Shown: positions 17,673 through 25,959 of the stretch, one piece after another
Layout of the letters: each line of letters opens with the position of its first letter
Numbering within the stretch: the first letter of the stretch is position 1
Assembly (NCBI GenBank): GCA_018222405.1
Contig: JAAFAI010000022.1
Location: forward strand, 1 to 64,000
DNA length: 64,000 bases
Reading direction: 5' to 3'
Source: Gammaproteobacteria bacterium
GTDB lineage: Bacteria > Pseudomonadota > Gammaproteobacteria > Enterobacterales > Alteromonadaceae
Made by a program: the position numbers and the translations under genes
The notes under the pieces: generated by a model
What the model saw: only the letters and a program-made list of their open reading frames with translations
Told to the model about the DNA's origin: nothing
Database searches by the model: none

Positions 17673-18277
17673 TGGCTGAAAACAGCCATTTCTTTGCCCA
17701 CCTGGCCAGAATGAAACTGATTCACCGCTGGCCGCTGATGCATAATGTGCGTATTGAAAATGTTCAGGAGCACAGCCTGCAGGTGGCTATGGTTGCCCAT
17801 GCGCTGGCGCTTATTCGTAACCGTTTTTTTGATGGTCAGCTCAATCCCGACCGGATTGCCACCCTGGCAATGTTCCATGATGTGTCTGAAGTGCTTACCG
17901 GCGATCTGCCTACGCCGGTTAAGTACTACAACCCGGCCATTAAGGAAGAATATAAAAAGATTGAGAAGATCGCCGAGCAAAAGCTTATCGATATGGCCCC
18001 GGAGCCCTTTCGCGAAGATTACGCCGGGTTAATCAGCGGTGACAAACACAGCGAAGACGAAGCCTTTATTGTAAAAGCCGCCGACGTGATTTGTGCCTAT
18101 CTTAAAACGCTGGAGGAACTCAGCGCCGGTAACCGCGAATTTACCCTGGCCAAAAAACGCCTTGATAAAATGCTCAAAGACTACCATTCAGACGAAGTGG
18201 ATTATTTTTTAAAACAGTACGTGCCCAGCTTCTCTCTGAGTCTGGATGAAATCACTCAGGAAGATCACGGCGAGTAA
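17672..18277 (+). CDS. yfbR: 5'-deoxynucleotidase (HD domain)
   Basis: 201 residues, HD-domain phosphohydrolase of the YfbR family. The metal ligands are visible: His34 (VQEHSLQ), His69-Asp70 (MFHDVSE) and Asp138 (KAADVI). It dephosphorylates deoxyribonucleoside 5'-monophosphates and so helps control dNTP precursors. Translation is coupled to alaA (TAATG), and a dGTPase gene starts 17 bp downstream, giving two dNTP-catabolic enzymes in a row. Confidence 0.95.
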   Translation: MAENSHFFAHLARMKLIHRWPLMHNVRIENVQEHSLQVAMVAHALALIRNRFFDGQLNPDRIATLAMFHDVSEVLTGDLPTPVKYYNPAIKEEYKKIEKIAEQKLIDMAPEPFREDYAGLISGDKHSEDEAFIVKAADVICAYLKTLEELSAGNREFTLAKKRLDKMLKDYHSDEVDYFLKQYVPSFSLSLDEITQEDHGE

Positions 18278-18294
18278 TAAAGGAGTGAGTCTGT

Positions 18295-19647
18295 ATGCAA
18301 TCCGATCGGCAATCCAATTGGCAATCCATCTGGTCCGAACGTCGGTTACCCCGCACTCAGGCAAGGGACGGCGATCATCGTTCGCCTTTTCAGCGTGATA
18401 AAGCGCGGGTACTCCACTCAGCGGCCTTCCGCCGTTTACAGGCCAAAACACAGGTACTGGGAGTGGGATTAAGCGATTTCTACCGTACCCGCCTCACCCA
18501 TTCACTGGAAGCGGCGCAGATTGGCACCGGCATTACCGCACAGCTGCAAGGCAAATTTCCCCGCTTAACCGAATATGTCAGCCTCGATCCTTATTTAATT
18601 GAAACCCTTTGTCTGGCCCATGACATTGGTCACCCGCCGTTTGGCCATGGCGGTGAAATAGCACTGCATTACATGATGCACCAGCACGGCGGATTTGAAG
18701 GCAATGGCCAGACGTTTCGCATTGTTACCCGACTGGAGCCCTATACCGCAGAACACGGCATGAACCTAAGTCGTCGCAGTGTACTGGGCCTGGTGAAATA
18801 CCCCAATTTTATCGATACGCTGACCAATCAGGATATTGTGCCGGCAGATGATTTACGCATGCGTCAGGTGAAAGCCGAAAACTGGCACCCGCCTAAAGGG
18901 CTGTTTCGCTGTGATGAAAATCTGTTTGACTGGTTACTCGATCCGTTAAAACCAGAAGAACGCGACGCTTTTATGGCATTTAATCAAAGTGCCGGTAAGC
19001 ACGGTAAAACCAGTCATAAGTCCTTTGATTGCAGTGTCATGGAGCTGGCCGACGATATTGCTTATGGTATTCACGATCTGGAAGATGCCATTGTGATGGG
19101 GATGGTTAAGCGCGCCGAATTCAGTGAAGAGCTGGAAAACCCGTTGATTGAACTCAAAGTGCCGTGGCTGTCTGATGCTATCAGTAAACTCGGTGACCGC
19201 TTATTCAGCATTGAACAGTTTGAGCGCAAAAACGCCATTGGCGCACTGGTTAACTGCTTTATTACCGCAATCCGCATCGAGGAAAGCCCGCAGTTTACTC
19301 ACCCCTTGTTGTGTTATCAGGCGGTACTGCCTCATCATCACAGCGAAGCCCTGGCACTGTTTAAACAGTTTGTATACCGCAAGGTCATTCGCAAACCTGA
19401 AGTGCAATTACTGGAATATAAAGGCCAGCAGGTAGTGATGGAGCTTTTTGAGGCATTCAGCTCAGATCCTACCCGCCTGCTACCGGAAAACACCCGTAGT
19501 CGTTGGTTACAGGCCGAGGAGCAAGGCAACGGACACCGCGTAATTGCCGATTATATTTCAGGCATGACCGACGAATTCGCTGCCCGCCTCTATTCCAATA
19601 TGTTTGTGCCCAAGCGCGGTGGCGTACTCGATACATTGTCGCTCTAG
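18295..19647 (+). CDS. dgt: dGTP triphosphohydrolase (dGTPase)
   Basis: 450 residues, HD-superfamily Dgt. The conserved N-terminal block HRSPFQRDKARVLHSAAFRRLQAKTQV is followed by TRLTHSLE with His69 and AHDIGHPPFGHGGE with His109-Asp110, and a later MELADDIAYGIHDLEDA block gives the last metal Asp. It removes tripolyphosphate from dGTP and related dNTPs. A good ribosome-binding site (AGGAG) precedes the ATG. Some members of this family restrict phages by depleting dNTPs; the adjacency to yfbR fits a dNTP pool role, while any defence role is inference. Confidence 0.93.
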   Translation: MQSDRQSNWQSIWSERRLPRTQARDGDHRSPFQRDKARVLHSAAFRRLQAKTQVLGVGLSDFYRTRLTHSLEAAQIGTGITAQLQGKFPRLTEYVSLDPYLIETLCLAHDIGHPPFGHGGEIALHYMMHQHGGFEGNGQTFRIVTRLEPYTAEHGMNLSRRSVLGLVKYPNFIDTLTNQDIVPADDLRMRQVKAENWHPPKGLFRCDENLFDWLLDPLKPEERDAFMAFNQSAGKHGKTSHKSFDCSVMELADDIAYGIHDLEDAIVMGMVKRAEFSEELENPLIELKVPWLSDAISKLGDRLFSIEQFERKNAIGALVNCFITAIRIEESPQFTHPLLCYQAVLPHHHSEALALFKQFVYRKVIRKPEVQLLEYKGQQVVMELFEAFSSDPTRLLPENTRSRWLQAEEQGNGHRVIADYISGMTDEFAARLYSNMFVPKRGGVLDTLSL

Positions 19648-19693
19648 CATTCAGGATCGGCAATTTTTATAGTAACTGGCAAGGAAGCCTTTT

Positions 19694-20743
19694 ATGCGCA
19701 ATTTGCGTCTTGCATGTTTTATACTCTTTTTCACTGCCATACTGCCAGGCTGTGCCTCGTTTCTGGCCGGTCAGATTGTCAAAGGCGGCGGCTCACAGGT
19801 AAGTGGAAACTTTGACTGGACCGTTGAGAAACCGGTTTGTGACAATTTTGAGCATTGTGTCCCTGTAACACAACTTCGCCAACAACTCCCCGACAGTGAG
19901 AACCATTCGCTCACTCTGGAGTTTGATTTCTACATTAATCAAAATCACAAAATATGGTTCTTTGAAGCGCCTGCCGAGAGCCAACAGCCTAAACCACTGG
20001 AAAATGATCTTATCGTGCTTTTTGCCGGCTATAATCAACCCGCACAAATCCTTACTCTCCACCAGCAATGGCTGCATAAAATCACCGGCGCTGAAGTGTG
20101 GGTTGTACCGGGTGCCGAGCAGGCAGAGCGCTTTAGCTTTGGTCTGAATTATATAGCGCCACTGGTTGGTGAAATCTCTCGCCGACAACCCAGAAAAGTT
20201 CACCTGGTGGGCTTTTCCATGGGCGCGCTGGCCGCCGAAGGCGTTATGGAACATATCGACAATGGCCGACTGTATTTGATCGCGCCTATGACTGATTTCC
20301 GCTTAGCGGTAAATGCGCTATGGAATTCCATTTATAAAAACAAGTTTTACACCCGTTTGATTGCTGATGAAACCGTCGAGGAAGCAGTAGATATCGTTTA
20401 TCAACGGGCCGGTAAAACTGAACAGGATACAGAGTTAGTCCGGCGCATAGAGCGCCTTCAGGGCCCCGCTATCATCTATGCATCGCATAACGATAAAGTT
20501 ACCCCTGCCGCTGCATGGTCGAGTATAAATAACGATGCGTTGCAGCTTAAAACCTACCGGCAGATGAATCACCCCGAGATGCTCGCCTTGTTCAGACAAG
20601 ACTTGCTAGAGGACTTTATATCCGACCTGCTCGGCCGCAGCATTGAAGCTTCAGATACCGATATCCTTGGCATACTATGTGATGGCAACGACATCGAATG
20701 TCTGAATCGTCTGCCCGCTGATGATGACGAGTCAGGGGATTAG
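19694..20743 (+). CDS. Alpha/beta-hydrolase-fold lipoprotein
   Basis: 349 residues with a signal sequence ending in a lipobox, LPGC, with Cys20. A nucleophile elbow GFSMGA gives the catalytic Ser, an Asp lies in ASHNDKVTP and a His in RQMNHPEM, completing a Ser-Asp-His triad in the correct order. The oxyanion region may be LIVLFAGYNQPA. The C-terminal tail is acidic (NRLPADDDESGD). It is predicted to be anchored in the outer membrane facing the periplasm. Substrate and name are unknown; lipase or esterase activity is only a guess. AAGGAAG precedes the ATG. Confidence 0.7.
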   Translation: MRNLRLACFILFFTAILPGCASFLAGQIVKGGGSQVSGNFDWTVEKPVCDNFEHCVPVTQLRQQLPDSENHSLTLEFDFYINQNHKIWFFEAPAESQQPKPLENDLIVLFAGYNQPAQILTLHQQWLHKITGAEVWVVPGAEQAERFSFGLNYIAPLVGEISRRQPRKVHLVGFSMGALAAEGVMEHIDNGRLYLIAPMTDFRLAVNALWNSIYKNKFYTRLIADETVEEAVDIVYQRAGKTEQDTELVRRIERLQGPAIIYASHNDKVTPAAAWSSINNDALQLKTYRQMNHPEMLALFRQDLLEDFISDLLGRSIEASDTDILGILCDGNDIECLNRLPADDDESGD

Positions 20744-20751
20744 CACTCTTA

Positions 20752-20937
20752 TTAATGCAGAGCCAGTTTAACCGCGTTTAACTCACTGGCTTCTGCAGAG
20801 GTCGGCATTGCTTTGGCGTCTTCCACCATTACAGCCATGGAATCCAGCACATCCAGAAAGTCCTTTAATTGCTCAGGATTCATTTGCGCAGACAAGGCTT
20901 CAATTTTAGCGATCAGGCTTTTTGTCGGTAATCTCAT
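20752..20937 (-). CDS. Small hypothetical protein
   Basis: 61 residues (RLPTKSLIAKIEALSAQ...), mostly helical, mildly acidic, without signal or membrane segment. The ATG at 20937 is preferred to a TTG three codons upstream, although neither has a clear ribosome-binding site. It ends 8 bp from the convergent alpha/beta-hydrolase lipoprotein gene. No family was recognised. The reading frame is short, so it could be spurious; the amphipathic pattern and the lack of a better antisense gene argue mildly for it. Confidence 0.45.
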   Translation of the reverse strand: MRLPTKSLIAKIEALSAQMNPEQLKDFLDVLDSMAVMVEDAKAMPTSAEASELNAVKLALH

Positions 20938-21121
20938 AAGTGTCAATATTCTGTGGTTATAGGCATTGAACCAACGATGTTACAAATACCTTGCCAACTT
21001 GTGGGGTCAGCGAGAACCGATGGCGCTGCTACTAATTCTAACCGGCGTGGATGAAATTTTTTTGTGCTTAATGCGGTCTTAGTACGTAACCAGAGGTATT
21101 AGTTTTCGCAAATCAGGCATT

Positions 21122-22126
21122 ATGACTAAACGATTTAAACCATCACAAACTTTTAAAAGTCACGAAATTACCGACGAATCAGTGTTCTCATCGCGGCGCA
21201 GTTTGCTCAAATCCATGGGGTTTGTTGGTGCTGGCGCGCTGTTAAGCGGTTCTGCAACAGCTCGCGGCTGGTTTGATGACGATGATGACAAGCCGGCATT
21301 TAAGGCCAAACCGCTGGATTTTACCCGCAACAACAGCCTGTCGACCGACGAAACCATGACGCCTTATGCAAAAGTCACCTCATACAACAACTTTTATGAG
21401 TTCGGCACCAGTAAGGACGATCCGGTAGAAAATGCCCGGGACTTTCAGGTTGACCCGTGGTCACTGAAAATTGACGGTATGGTTCGCAACCCGATTACCC
21501 TGAGCTATGACGATATCCTCAATAAATTTCCATTAGAGGAACGGGTGTACCGGTTAAGATGCGTTGAGGCCTGGTCGATGGTGATCCCCTGGCTGGGTTT
21601 TGAATTGAATAAACTGCTTAAGCTGGCTGATCCGCTCGGCTCAGCTAAATATGTGGCATTTAAAACCCTGTTCGATCCGAAACAGATGCCGGGTCAACGC
21701 AACCCGTTTATGGGTGGTGGTATCGACTACCCTTATGTGGAAGGCCTGCGACTGGATGAAGCTATGCACCCGCTATCCCTGATGTCGGTTGGTGTGTATG
21801 GTAAAACCCTGCCACCGCAGAACGGCGCGCCAATTCGGCTGGTAGTGCCTTGGAAATATGGCTTTAAAAGTATTAAATCAGTGGTGCGCATTACTCTCAC
21901 CGATCAGGAGCCGCCGACTACCTGGAATCGCCTGGCAGCCCACGAGTATGGCTTTTATGCTAACGTGAACCCTAATGTGGCTCACCCACGCTGGAGTCAG
22001 GCCAGTGAACGGCGGATCACTAAAGGCGGTCTGTTTTCACAGAACCGTATCGATACCGAGATGTTTAACGGCTATCAGGAAGTCGCCCCGCTGTATTCCA
22101 ATATGGATCTCACCCGCTACTATTAG
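21122..22126 (+). CDS. msrP: Protein-methionine-sulfoxide reductase catalytic subunit
   Basis: 334 residues, molybdopterin oxidoreductase of the YedY/MsrP family. The Tat signal has the twin arginines Arg25-Arg26 in [16 protein letters not shown]. The molybdenum-ligand Cys147 is in [15 protein letters not shown], and the cofactor fold continues to [10 protein letters not shown]. It reduces oxidised methionines in periplasmic proteins and receives electrons from the haem-bearing MsrQ, encoded immediately downstream. A CAGG stretch precedes the ATG. Confidence 0.95.
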   Translation: MTKRFKPSQTFKSHEITDESVFSSRRSLLKSMGFVGAGALLSGSATARGWFDDDDDKPAFKAKPLDFTRNNSLSTDETMTPYAKVTSYNNFYEFGTSKDDPVENARDFQVDPWSLKIDGMVRNPITLSYDDILNKFPLEERVYRLRCVEAWSMVIPWLGFELNKLLKLADPLGSAKYVAFKTLFDPKQMPGQRNPFMGGGIDYPYVEGLRLDEAMHPLSLMSVGVYGKTLPPQNGAPIRLVVPWKYGFKSIKSVVRITLTDQEPPTTWNRLAAHEYGFYANVNPNVAHPRWSQASERRITKGGLFSQNRIDTEMFNGYQEVAPLYSNMDLTRYY

Positions 22127-22132
22127 TATTTG

Positions 22133-22759
22133 ATGAAGTTACTGAATAAACCGTTAAGACTATCTGCCCGGCAAATCACGCTGGGCAAAACGTTATTGCA
22201 CCTGTTGATCCTCGGTTGGGTGATTTTCACTTTTTATCTGGGTGTCACCGATAACCTGGGGGCAGACCCGGTGAAAGCGCTGATTCATTTTACCGGCATC
22301 GGCGCCTTAAACCTGCTGCTGATCACCTTGCTTATCAGTCCGGCTACCCGGTACCTGCCCGCCCCGGGTTTAATGCGTTTCAGGCGTATGCTGGGTGTCT
22401 ATGTGTTCGTTTACGCTGTTATCCATCTGCTGACATATATCAGCTTTGAGTTGCAGTTTGACTGGTCGTTGGTAGTGGGTGAAATTATTAAACGGCCGTA
22501 CATTACCATAGGCATGGTTGCCTTATTACTACTGGCTGCATTAACCATTACATCGCCTAATAAAGTCAGGCAGCGTCTTGGCAAACGCTGGCAACCCCTG
22601 CATAACACTATCTACCTTGTTGTTTTTCTGGCCCTGTTACACTTTAGCTGGTCACGCAAAACCGGCCTGCAGGAACCGTTAATTTACTGGGCAATCGCCT
22701 TGCTGATTTTGCTTCCCAGACTGCAATACCTGAAACAGCGTCTGCAACGGGCACGCTGA
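22133..22759 (+). CDS. msrQ: Protein-methionine-sulfoxide reductase haem-binding subunit
   Basis: 208 residues with six hydrophobic helices of the ferric-reductase-like YedZ/MsrQ family. Candidate haem-ligand histidines are in LIHFTGIGALNLL, YAVIHLLTYI and LHNTIYLVVFLALLHF. It passes quinol or flavin-derived electrons across the inner membrane to MsrP. The ATG at 22133 is chosen; a TTG lies one codon earlier. It begins 6 bp after msrP, so the pair is co-transcribed. Confidence 0.93.
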   Translation: MKLLNKPLRLSARQITLGKTLLHLLILGWVIFTFYLGVTDNLGADPVKALIHFTGIGALNLLLITLLISPATRYLPAPGLMRFRRMLGVYVFVYAVIHLLTYISFELQFDWSLVVGEIIKRPYITIGMVALLLLAALTITSPNKVRQRLGKRWQPLHNTIYLVVFLALLHFSWSRKTGLQEPLIYWAIALLILLPRLQYLKQRLQRAR

Positions 22760-22793
22760 CCCCTCAACAGTATGTAAATTTTATATAGGATTA

Positions 22794-22929
22794 AGTGAAT
22801 ATTTCTGTAGTTGCTGGCAAGCCCTGTAGCGAAAACATTTAATTCACTGTTTTAAAATAATTTTTTATTCGGCATGACATTTGAAAGCTTATGGTGAAGT
22901 GAATACATTCACGTTGTGCGCGGCACAAC
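22794..22929. promoter_or_regulatory. Multiple AGTGAAT half-sites and hairpin upstream of MBL-rhodanese gene
   Basis: The upstream region of the MBL-rhodanese gene contains AGTGAAT at 22794-22800, ATTCACT at 22842-22848, and a 14-bp palindrome GTGAATACATTCAC at 22899-22912. Next to it is a perfect 7-bp hairpin GTTGTGC with GCACAAC (22913-22929). The repeated half-site suggests an operator with several bound dimers; the regulator is not known. The GTTGTGC hairpin lies in the probable leader RNA. Confidence 0.5.
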
Positions 22930-22948
22930 ACCAAAGTGGAGCTAACCT

Positions 22949-24325
22949 ATGTTTGTTGAATCTGTTAAAACACCGGGCATTGCGCATCTTTCCTACCTGA
23001 TTGGCAGTAATGGTGAAGCCTGTGTGATTGATCCTCAGTTAGATACGCAACATTATCTCGCCCTTGCCGGAAAGCATGAATGCCGGATCACTACCATTAT
23101 CGAAACCCACCGCAATGAAGACTTTATCTCTGGCGCGGTAGCTCTGGCCAACCAGACCGGTGCTGATATTTACCATGGTAAAGACGCTGACGAGCCTATC
23201 GAATATGCCCACAAGGCCGTTAATGGCGATAAATTTGAGATTGGCAATTGGACTCTCGAAGTCATCGCAACACCCGGCCATACTAAAGACAGTATTTGTG
23301 TGTTGGCTATCGACAACGAACAGGATGGTCAGCCCATCGGTGTATTTACCGGCGATACCTTATTTGTCAGTGAAGTTGGCCGCACGGACTTTTACCCTGA
23401 GGAAATGGAAAAGATGGCGGGCCAGCTTTATGACAGCCTGCAAACGCTGGCCAACCTGGGTGACCATATCATTGTATACCCCGCTCACGGCGCAGGCTCG
23501 GTGTGTGGTTCAGGCATGGCAGCGCGTGAGTTTACCACCATAGGGATAGAGAAACGGCAAAACCCAGGCTATCAGTGCACCTCTAAAAAAGCATTTATAG
23601 AGCGTAAGTTAAAAGAGAACCACTATATTGCCCCCTACTTCAGCAAGATGGAGCAGTCTAATGTTAGCGGGATCGACGCGCCAATACCGGCAGTGGCTTG
23701 TCAGAAATTGGCGCCGGATGCGCTGTCTGCTTGGCAGAAAAGCGCCGAACGTCCCGGTGTACTCATTGATGTGAGAAGTCATGCTCAGTTTCGCGACTGT
23801 CACTATCCCGGCAGCCTTAATCTGCCGGGCGGCTTACTCAGCGCGTATGGCGGCTGGTTTCTTGACTATTCCACCCCTATCGCACTGGTGGCTGATTCCC
23901 ATCAACAGGCTACCGAAAGCGCTGAACAGTTGTGGCGGATGGGCTACCAACAGATTAGTGGTTACCTGACCATGGTACCTAAGCCAGATACCGTCGAGGC
24001 GTACCAACGTCAGCATGTGAAAGCCGTTACAGCAGATAAGGTTGATGAGCGCATTAAAGCGCCACGAACTAACTGGCAACTGCTGGATGTTCGCAAACAG
24101 GAAGAGGTTAAAAATAACGAATTTAGGCAGGCAAAGCATATCTACTTAGGCTATCTGCCGGAAATGCACCACCAGTTGGATAAATCCCGCCACTATACAC
24201 TGGCCTGTGGCAGCGGTAAGCGCGCTACCGTAGCAGCCAGTTATCTGTTGGCCCAGGGGTTTGAGAACGTGGATGTTTTCATTGGATCAATGCAGGCCTG
24301 GCAGAGCTACCAACAAGGCGCATAA
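22949..24325 (+). CDS. MBL-fold hydrolase with two C-terminal rhodanese domains (persulfide-dioxygenase-like)
   Basis: 458 residues. Residues about 1-240 are a metallo-beta-lactamase domain of the ETHE1 type: ETHRNEDFISGA, ATPGHTKDS and FTGDTLFVSEVGRTDF supply the likely iron ligands (two His and one Asp). Two rhodanese domains follow. In the first (about 255-340) the active-site loop reads ALVADSHQQA without Cys, so it is probably inactive. In the second (about 360-455) the loop is ACGSGKRAT, which keeps the catalytic Cys. The expected role is sulfane-sulfur or glutathione-persulfide oxidation. AGTGAAT palindromes lie upstream. GTGGAG precedes the ATG. Confidence 0.85.
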   Translation: MFVESVKTPGIAHLSYLIGSNGEACVIDPQLDTQHYLALAGKHECRITTIIETHRNEDFISGAVALANQTGADIYHGKDADEPIEYAHKAVNGDKFEIGNWTLEVIATPGHTKDSICVLAIDNEQDGQPIGVFTGDTLFVSEVGRTDFYPEEMEKMAGQLYDSLQTLANLGDHIIVYPAHGAGSVCGSGMAAREFTTIGIEKRQNPGYQCTSKKAFIERKLKENHYIAPYFSKMEQSNVSGIDAPIPAVACQKLAPDALSAWQKSAERPGVLIDVRSHAQFRDCHYPGSLNLPGGLLSAYGGWFLDYSTPIALVADSHQQATESAEQLWRMGYQQISGYLTMVPKPDTVEAYQRQHVKAVTADKVDERIKAPRTNWQLLDVRKQEEVKNNEFRQAKHIYLGYLPEMHHQLDKSRHYTLACGSGKRATVAASYLLAQGFENVDVFIGSMQAWQSYQQGA

Positions 24326-24435
24326 CAGATATACAGTCTGCATCGCATAGCACATCCTTACGGCAAGGAGGCCGGATGTGTTACCCTGAGTGGTCGGGAC
24401 AGCTTGCTTTATGCAGTAATGGCTGCAATATTATT

Positions 24436-24461
24436 AAGGTAACACGGATTTTTGTTACCTT
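24436..24461 (+). terminator. Perfect 9-bp stem-loop downstream of MBL-rhodanese gene
   Basis: AAGGTAACA and TGTTACCTT with an 8-nt loop, 111 bp downstream of the MBL-rhodanese stop, followed by ATTTAC rather than a U-run. It could be a terminator or an operator, since GTAAC half-sites recur elsewhere in the window. A shorter inverted repeat CACATCC (24351-24357) with GGATGTG (24374-24380) lies between it and the stop codon. Confidence 0.4.
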
Positions 24462-24557
24462 ATTTACAAGATTTATTCACCAGATTTCACGGATTGAAAA
24501 CATGGCAAACCACCACTTTTCTTCGTTATGCTCCTGTCAACCGGACCGGGGGGGGCT

Positions 24558-24941
24558 ATGACTTTAAAAGCACTCAGCTTCGTATTTGCAATCGCCATTA
24601 TTCTCTATCAGGTTTATGTTGTCACTTCGCCGAGTGTCAGTTTGCTAAACAGCTCTGACAGCGAAATCGTTGAGGGCAACATTGGCCTGAACAATGGCGA
24701 GTTGTCGTTTGGTCAACTCCAGGACGGTGAGGATAAAGCACTTTCTTATTCACTGTTGTCAGGCAGCGGTGAATATACCTATTATTTCAGACTCAGCAAC
24801 AACACCATACTGACCGGCACATGTGGCGACTTTAAAAACTTTGAAGTCAGCAAACGGGTGATATTTATGGTCAGTAATAAAAAAGTGATTTACGCCAACA
24901 GCAACGGCGAACCACATGTCTGCCGGAGCACCCGCGTATAG
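24558..24941 (+). CDS. Small hypothetical protein with N-terminal membrane segment
   Basis: 127 residues, no family recognised. Residues 4-25 (LKALSFVFAIAIILYQVYVV) form an uncleaved anchor or signal; the rest is a soluble, probably periplasmic domain with two cysteines, LTGTCGDF and EPHVCRST, that could form a disulfide. The ATG at 24558 directly follows a run of eight G residues (24548-24555), which supplies the purine-rich ribosome-binding site. An in-frame ATG ten codons upstream lies on the other side of the run. It stands between the MBL-rhodanese gene and a minus-strand GNAT gene. Confidence 0.5.
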   Translation: MTLKALSFVFAIAIILYQVYVVTSPSVSLLNSSDSEIVEGNIGLNNGELSFGQLQDGEDKALSYSLLSGSGEYTYYFRLSNNTILTGTCGDFKNFEVSKRVIFMVSNKKVIYANSNGEPHVCRSTRV

Positions 24942-24976
24942 ATGTACCGGCAGATGGTTAAACGTGCTGCAAGTCG

Positions 24977-25447
24977 TCAGTTAAGCTCTAGCGACATGAT
25001 TTGCCAGCGACTTTCTGTCTGCCCGCCCAGCCGCTTATAAAACCGCTGAGCAGACTGGTTGTCGGCTAGTACTTCCCATTTCATTTTGCTACCACCGCGA
25101 GCTATACAGTGCGCCTGGGCTGCGTTAAATAATGCTTCACCAACGCCCCGCCCCCTGCACCCGGCAGCAACAAACAACTCCTTGATCACCATCCATGGCT
25201 TAAGGTCGTAAGTAACAGGCTGATAAAAGTAAACCAGCATGCCCGCTACACAACAAGGCTCTTCACCAGAAGCCTCGGCAGCCACCAGTACACCGGCTTG
25301 ACGATTATGCTCAATTAACTGCCCGAGGCTGTTACGGTTCACTTTAAACTGCTCGCTATAGCCTTCAAAAGCCGCCAGCCCTTGCATTAATGGCAGTACG
25401 CTATCAATGTCATGAACTGTGGCTTCTCTTACCAGCAGTTTATTCAT
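24977..25447 (-). CDS. GNAT family N-acetyltransferase
   Basis: 156 residues with the GNAT fold: beta strands at the N-terminus (KLLVREATVHDIDSV), the acetyl-CoA pyrophosphate loop GCRGRGVGEALF (RGRGVG being the RxxGxG motif) and the C-terminal strand (AQRFYKRLGG). The ATG at 25447 overlaps the end of the upstream rhodanese gene by 8 bp; a GTG one codon earlier is also possible. The substrate is unknown. It forms a two-gene unit with the rhodanese, facing away from the GlxA-type regulator. Confidence 0.85.
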   Translation of the reverse strand: MNKLLVREATVHDIDSVLPLMQGLAAFEGYSEQFKVNRNSLGQLIEHNRQAGVLVAAEASGEEPCCVAGMLVYFYQPVTYDLKPWMVIKELFVAAGCRGRGVGEALFNAAQAHCIARGGSKMKWEVLADNQSAQRFYKRLGGQTESRWQIMSLELN

Positions 25448-25838
25448 CACTGATTAACTCAAAACCTTCATCCAGCCAGCCGGTAACCCCGCCAATCATT
25501 TTTTTCACCGGCCGGCCCAGACGCGCCAGCCTGATAGCCGCTTTTTCGGTAGCGTTGCAATGAGGCCCCGCGCAATACACCACAAATACGGTTTCTGCTG
25601 GATAGACAGATAATGTGTCTTCGTTTATCTGCACGTGGGGCAAAAATGCAGCCCCCTCAATATAGCCTTGCCGGGCCACTTCCACTGCGCGTACATCAAG
25701 CAAGACAAAATCGGTCAGATCGTTGTGCAGCGCATAGTGGACATCCCAACAGTCAGTTTCAAATTTCAGTAAGCGCTGAAAATGGGCTAAGGCTTCCTCA
25801 CAGGCTGCAGGTCTGGGGCGAATAACAGTAGATGGCAT
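25440..25838 (-). CDS. Rhodanese-like sulfurtransferase
   Basis: 132 residues, one rhodanese domain with a short helical N-terminal extension (EEALAHFQRLLKFETD). DVRAVEVARQGYIEGAAFLPHV is the family CH2A-like region. The active-site loop is YCAGPHCNATEKAA with the catalytic Cys; the next segment IGGVTGWLDEGF ends the domain. It is predicted cytosolic. It overlaps the GNAT gene by 8 bp and is divergent from the GlxA-type regulator across an inverted repeat, which suggests that regulator controls it. Confidence 0.88.
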   Translation of the reverse strand: MPSTVIRPRPAACEEALAHFQRLLKFETDCWDVHYALHNDLTDFVLLDVRAVEVARQGYIEGAAFLPHVQINEDTLSVYPAETVFVVYCAGPHCNATEKAAIRLARLGRPVKKMIGGVTGWLDEGFELISDE

Positions 25839-25897
25839 AATAAAACTCCCTGATGAATTGAGAGTTAATTATCACTGCTGGATCGCCTCGCCAAAAC

Positions 25898-25932
25898 TGT
25901 CTAAAATATCCACTATCGATAATATTTAGACA
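25898..25932. promoter_or_regulatory. Inverted-repeat operator between rhodanese and GlxA-type regulator
   Basis: TGTCTAAA (25898-25905) and TTTAGACA (25925-25932) are perfect 8-bp inverted repeats 19 bp apart, centred in the divergent gap. The right arm ends 27 bp before the regulator start. This is a plausible binding site for the adjacent AraC-type regulator, giving autoregulation and control of the rhodanese-GNAT pair. Confidence 0.55.
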
Positions 25933-25959
25933 AAATAGTAGTTGCTAGTGCGGGCCCCT

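Noticed and set aside
16446-20743. A defence island around dgt
   Set aside because: dgt has antiphage potential, but its neighbours (alaA, yfbR, a lipoprotein hydrolase) are housekeeping or unrelated, and no mobile element or other defence gene is present.
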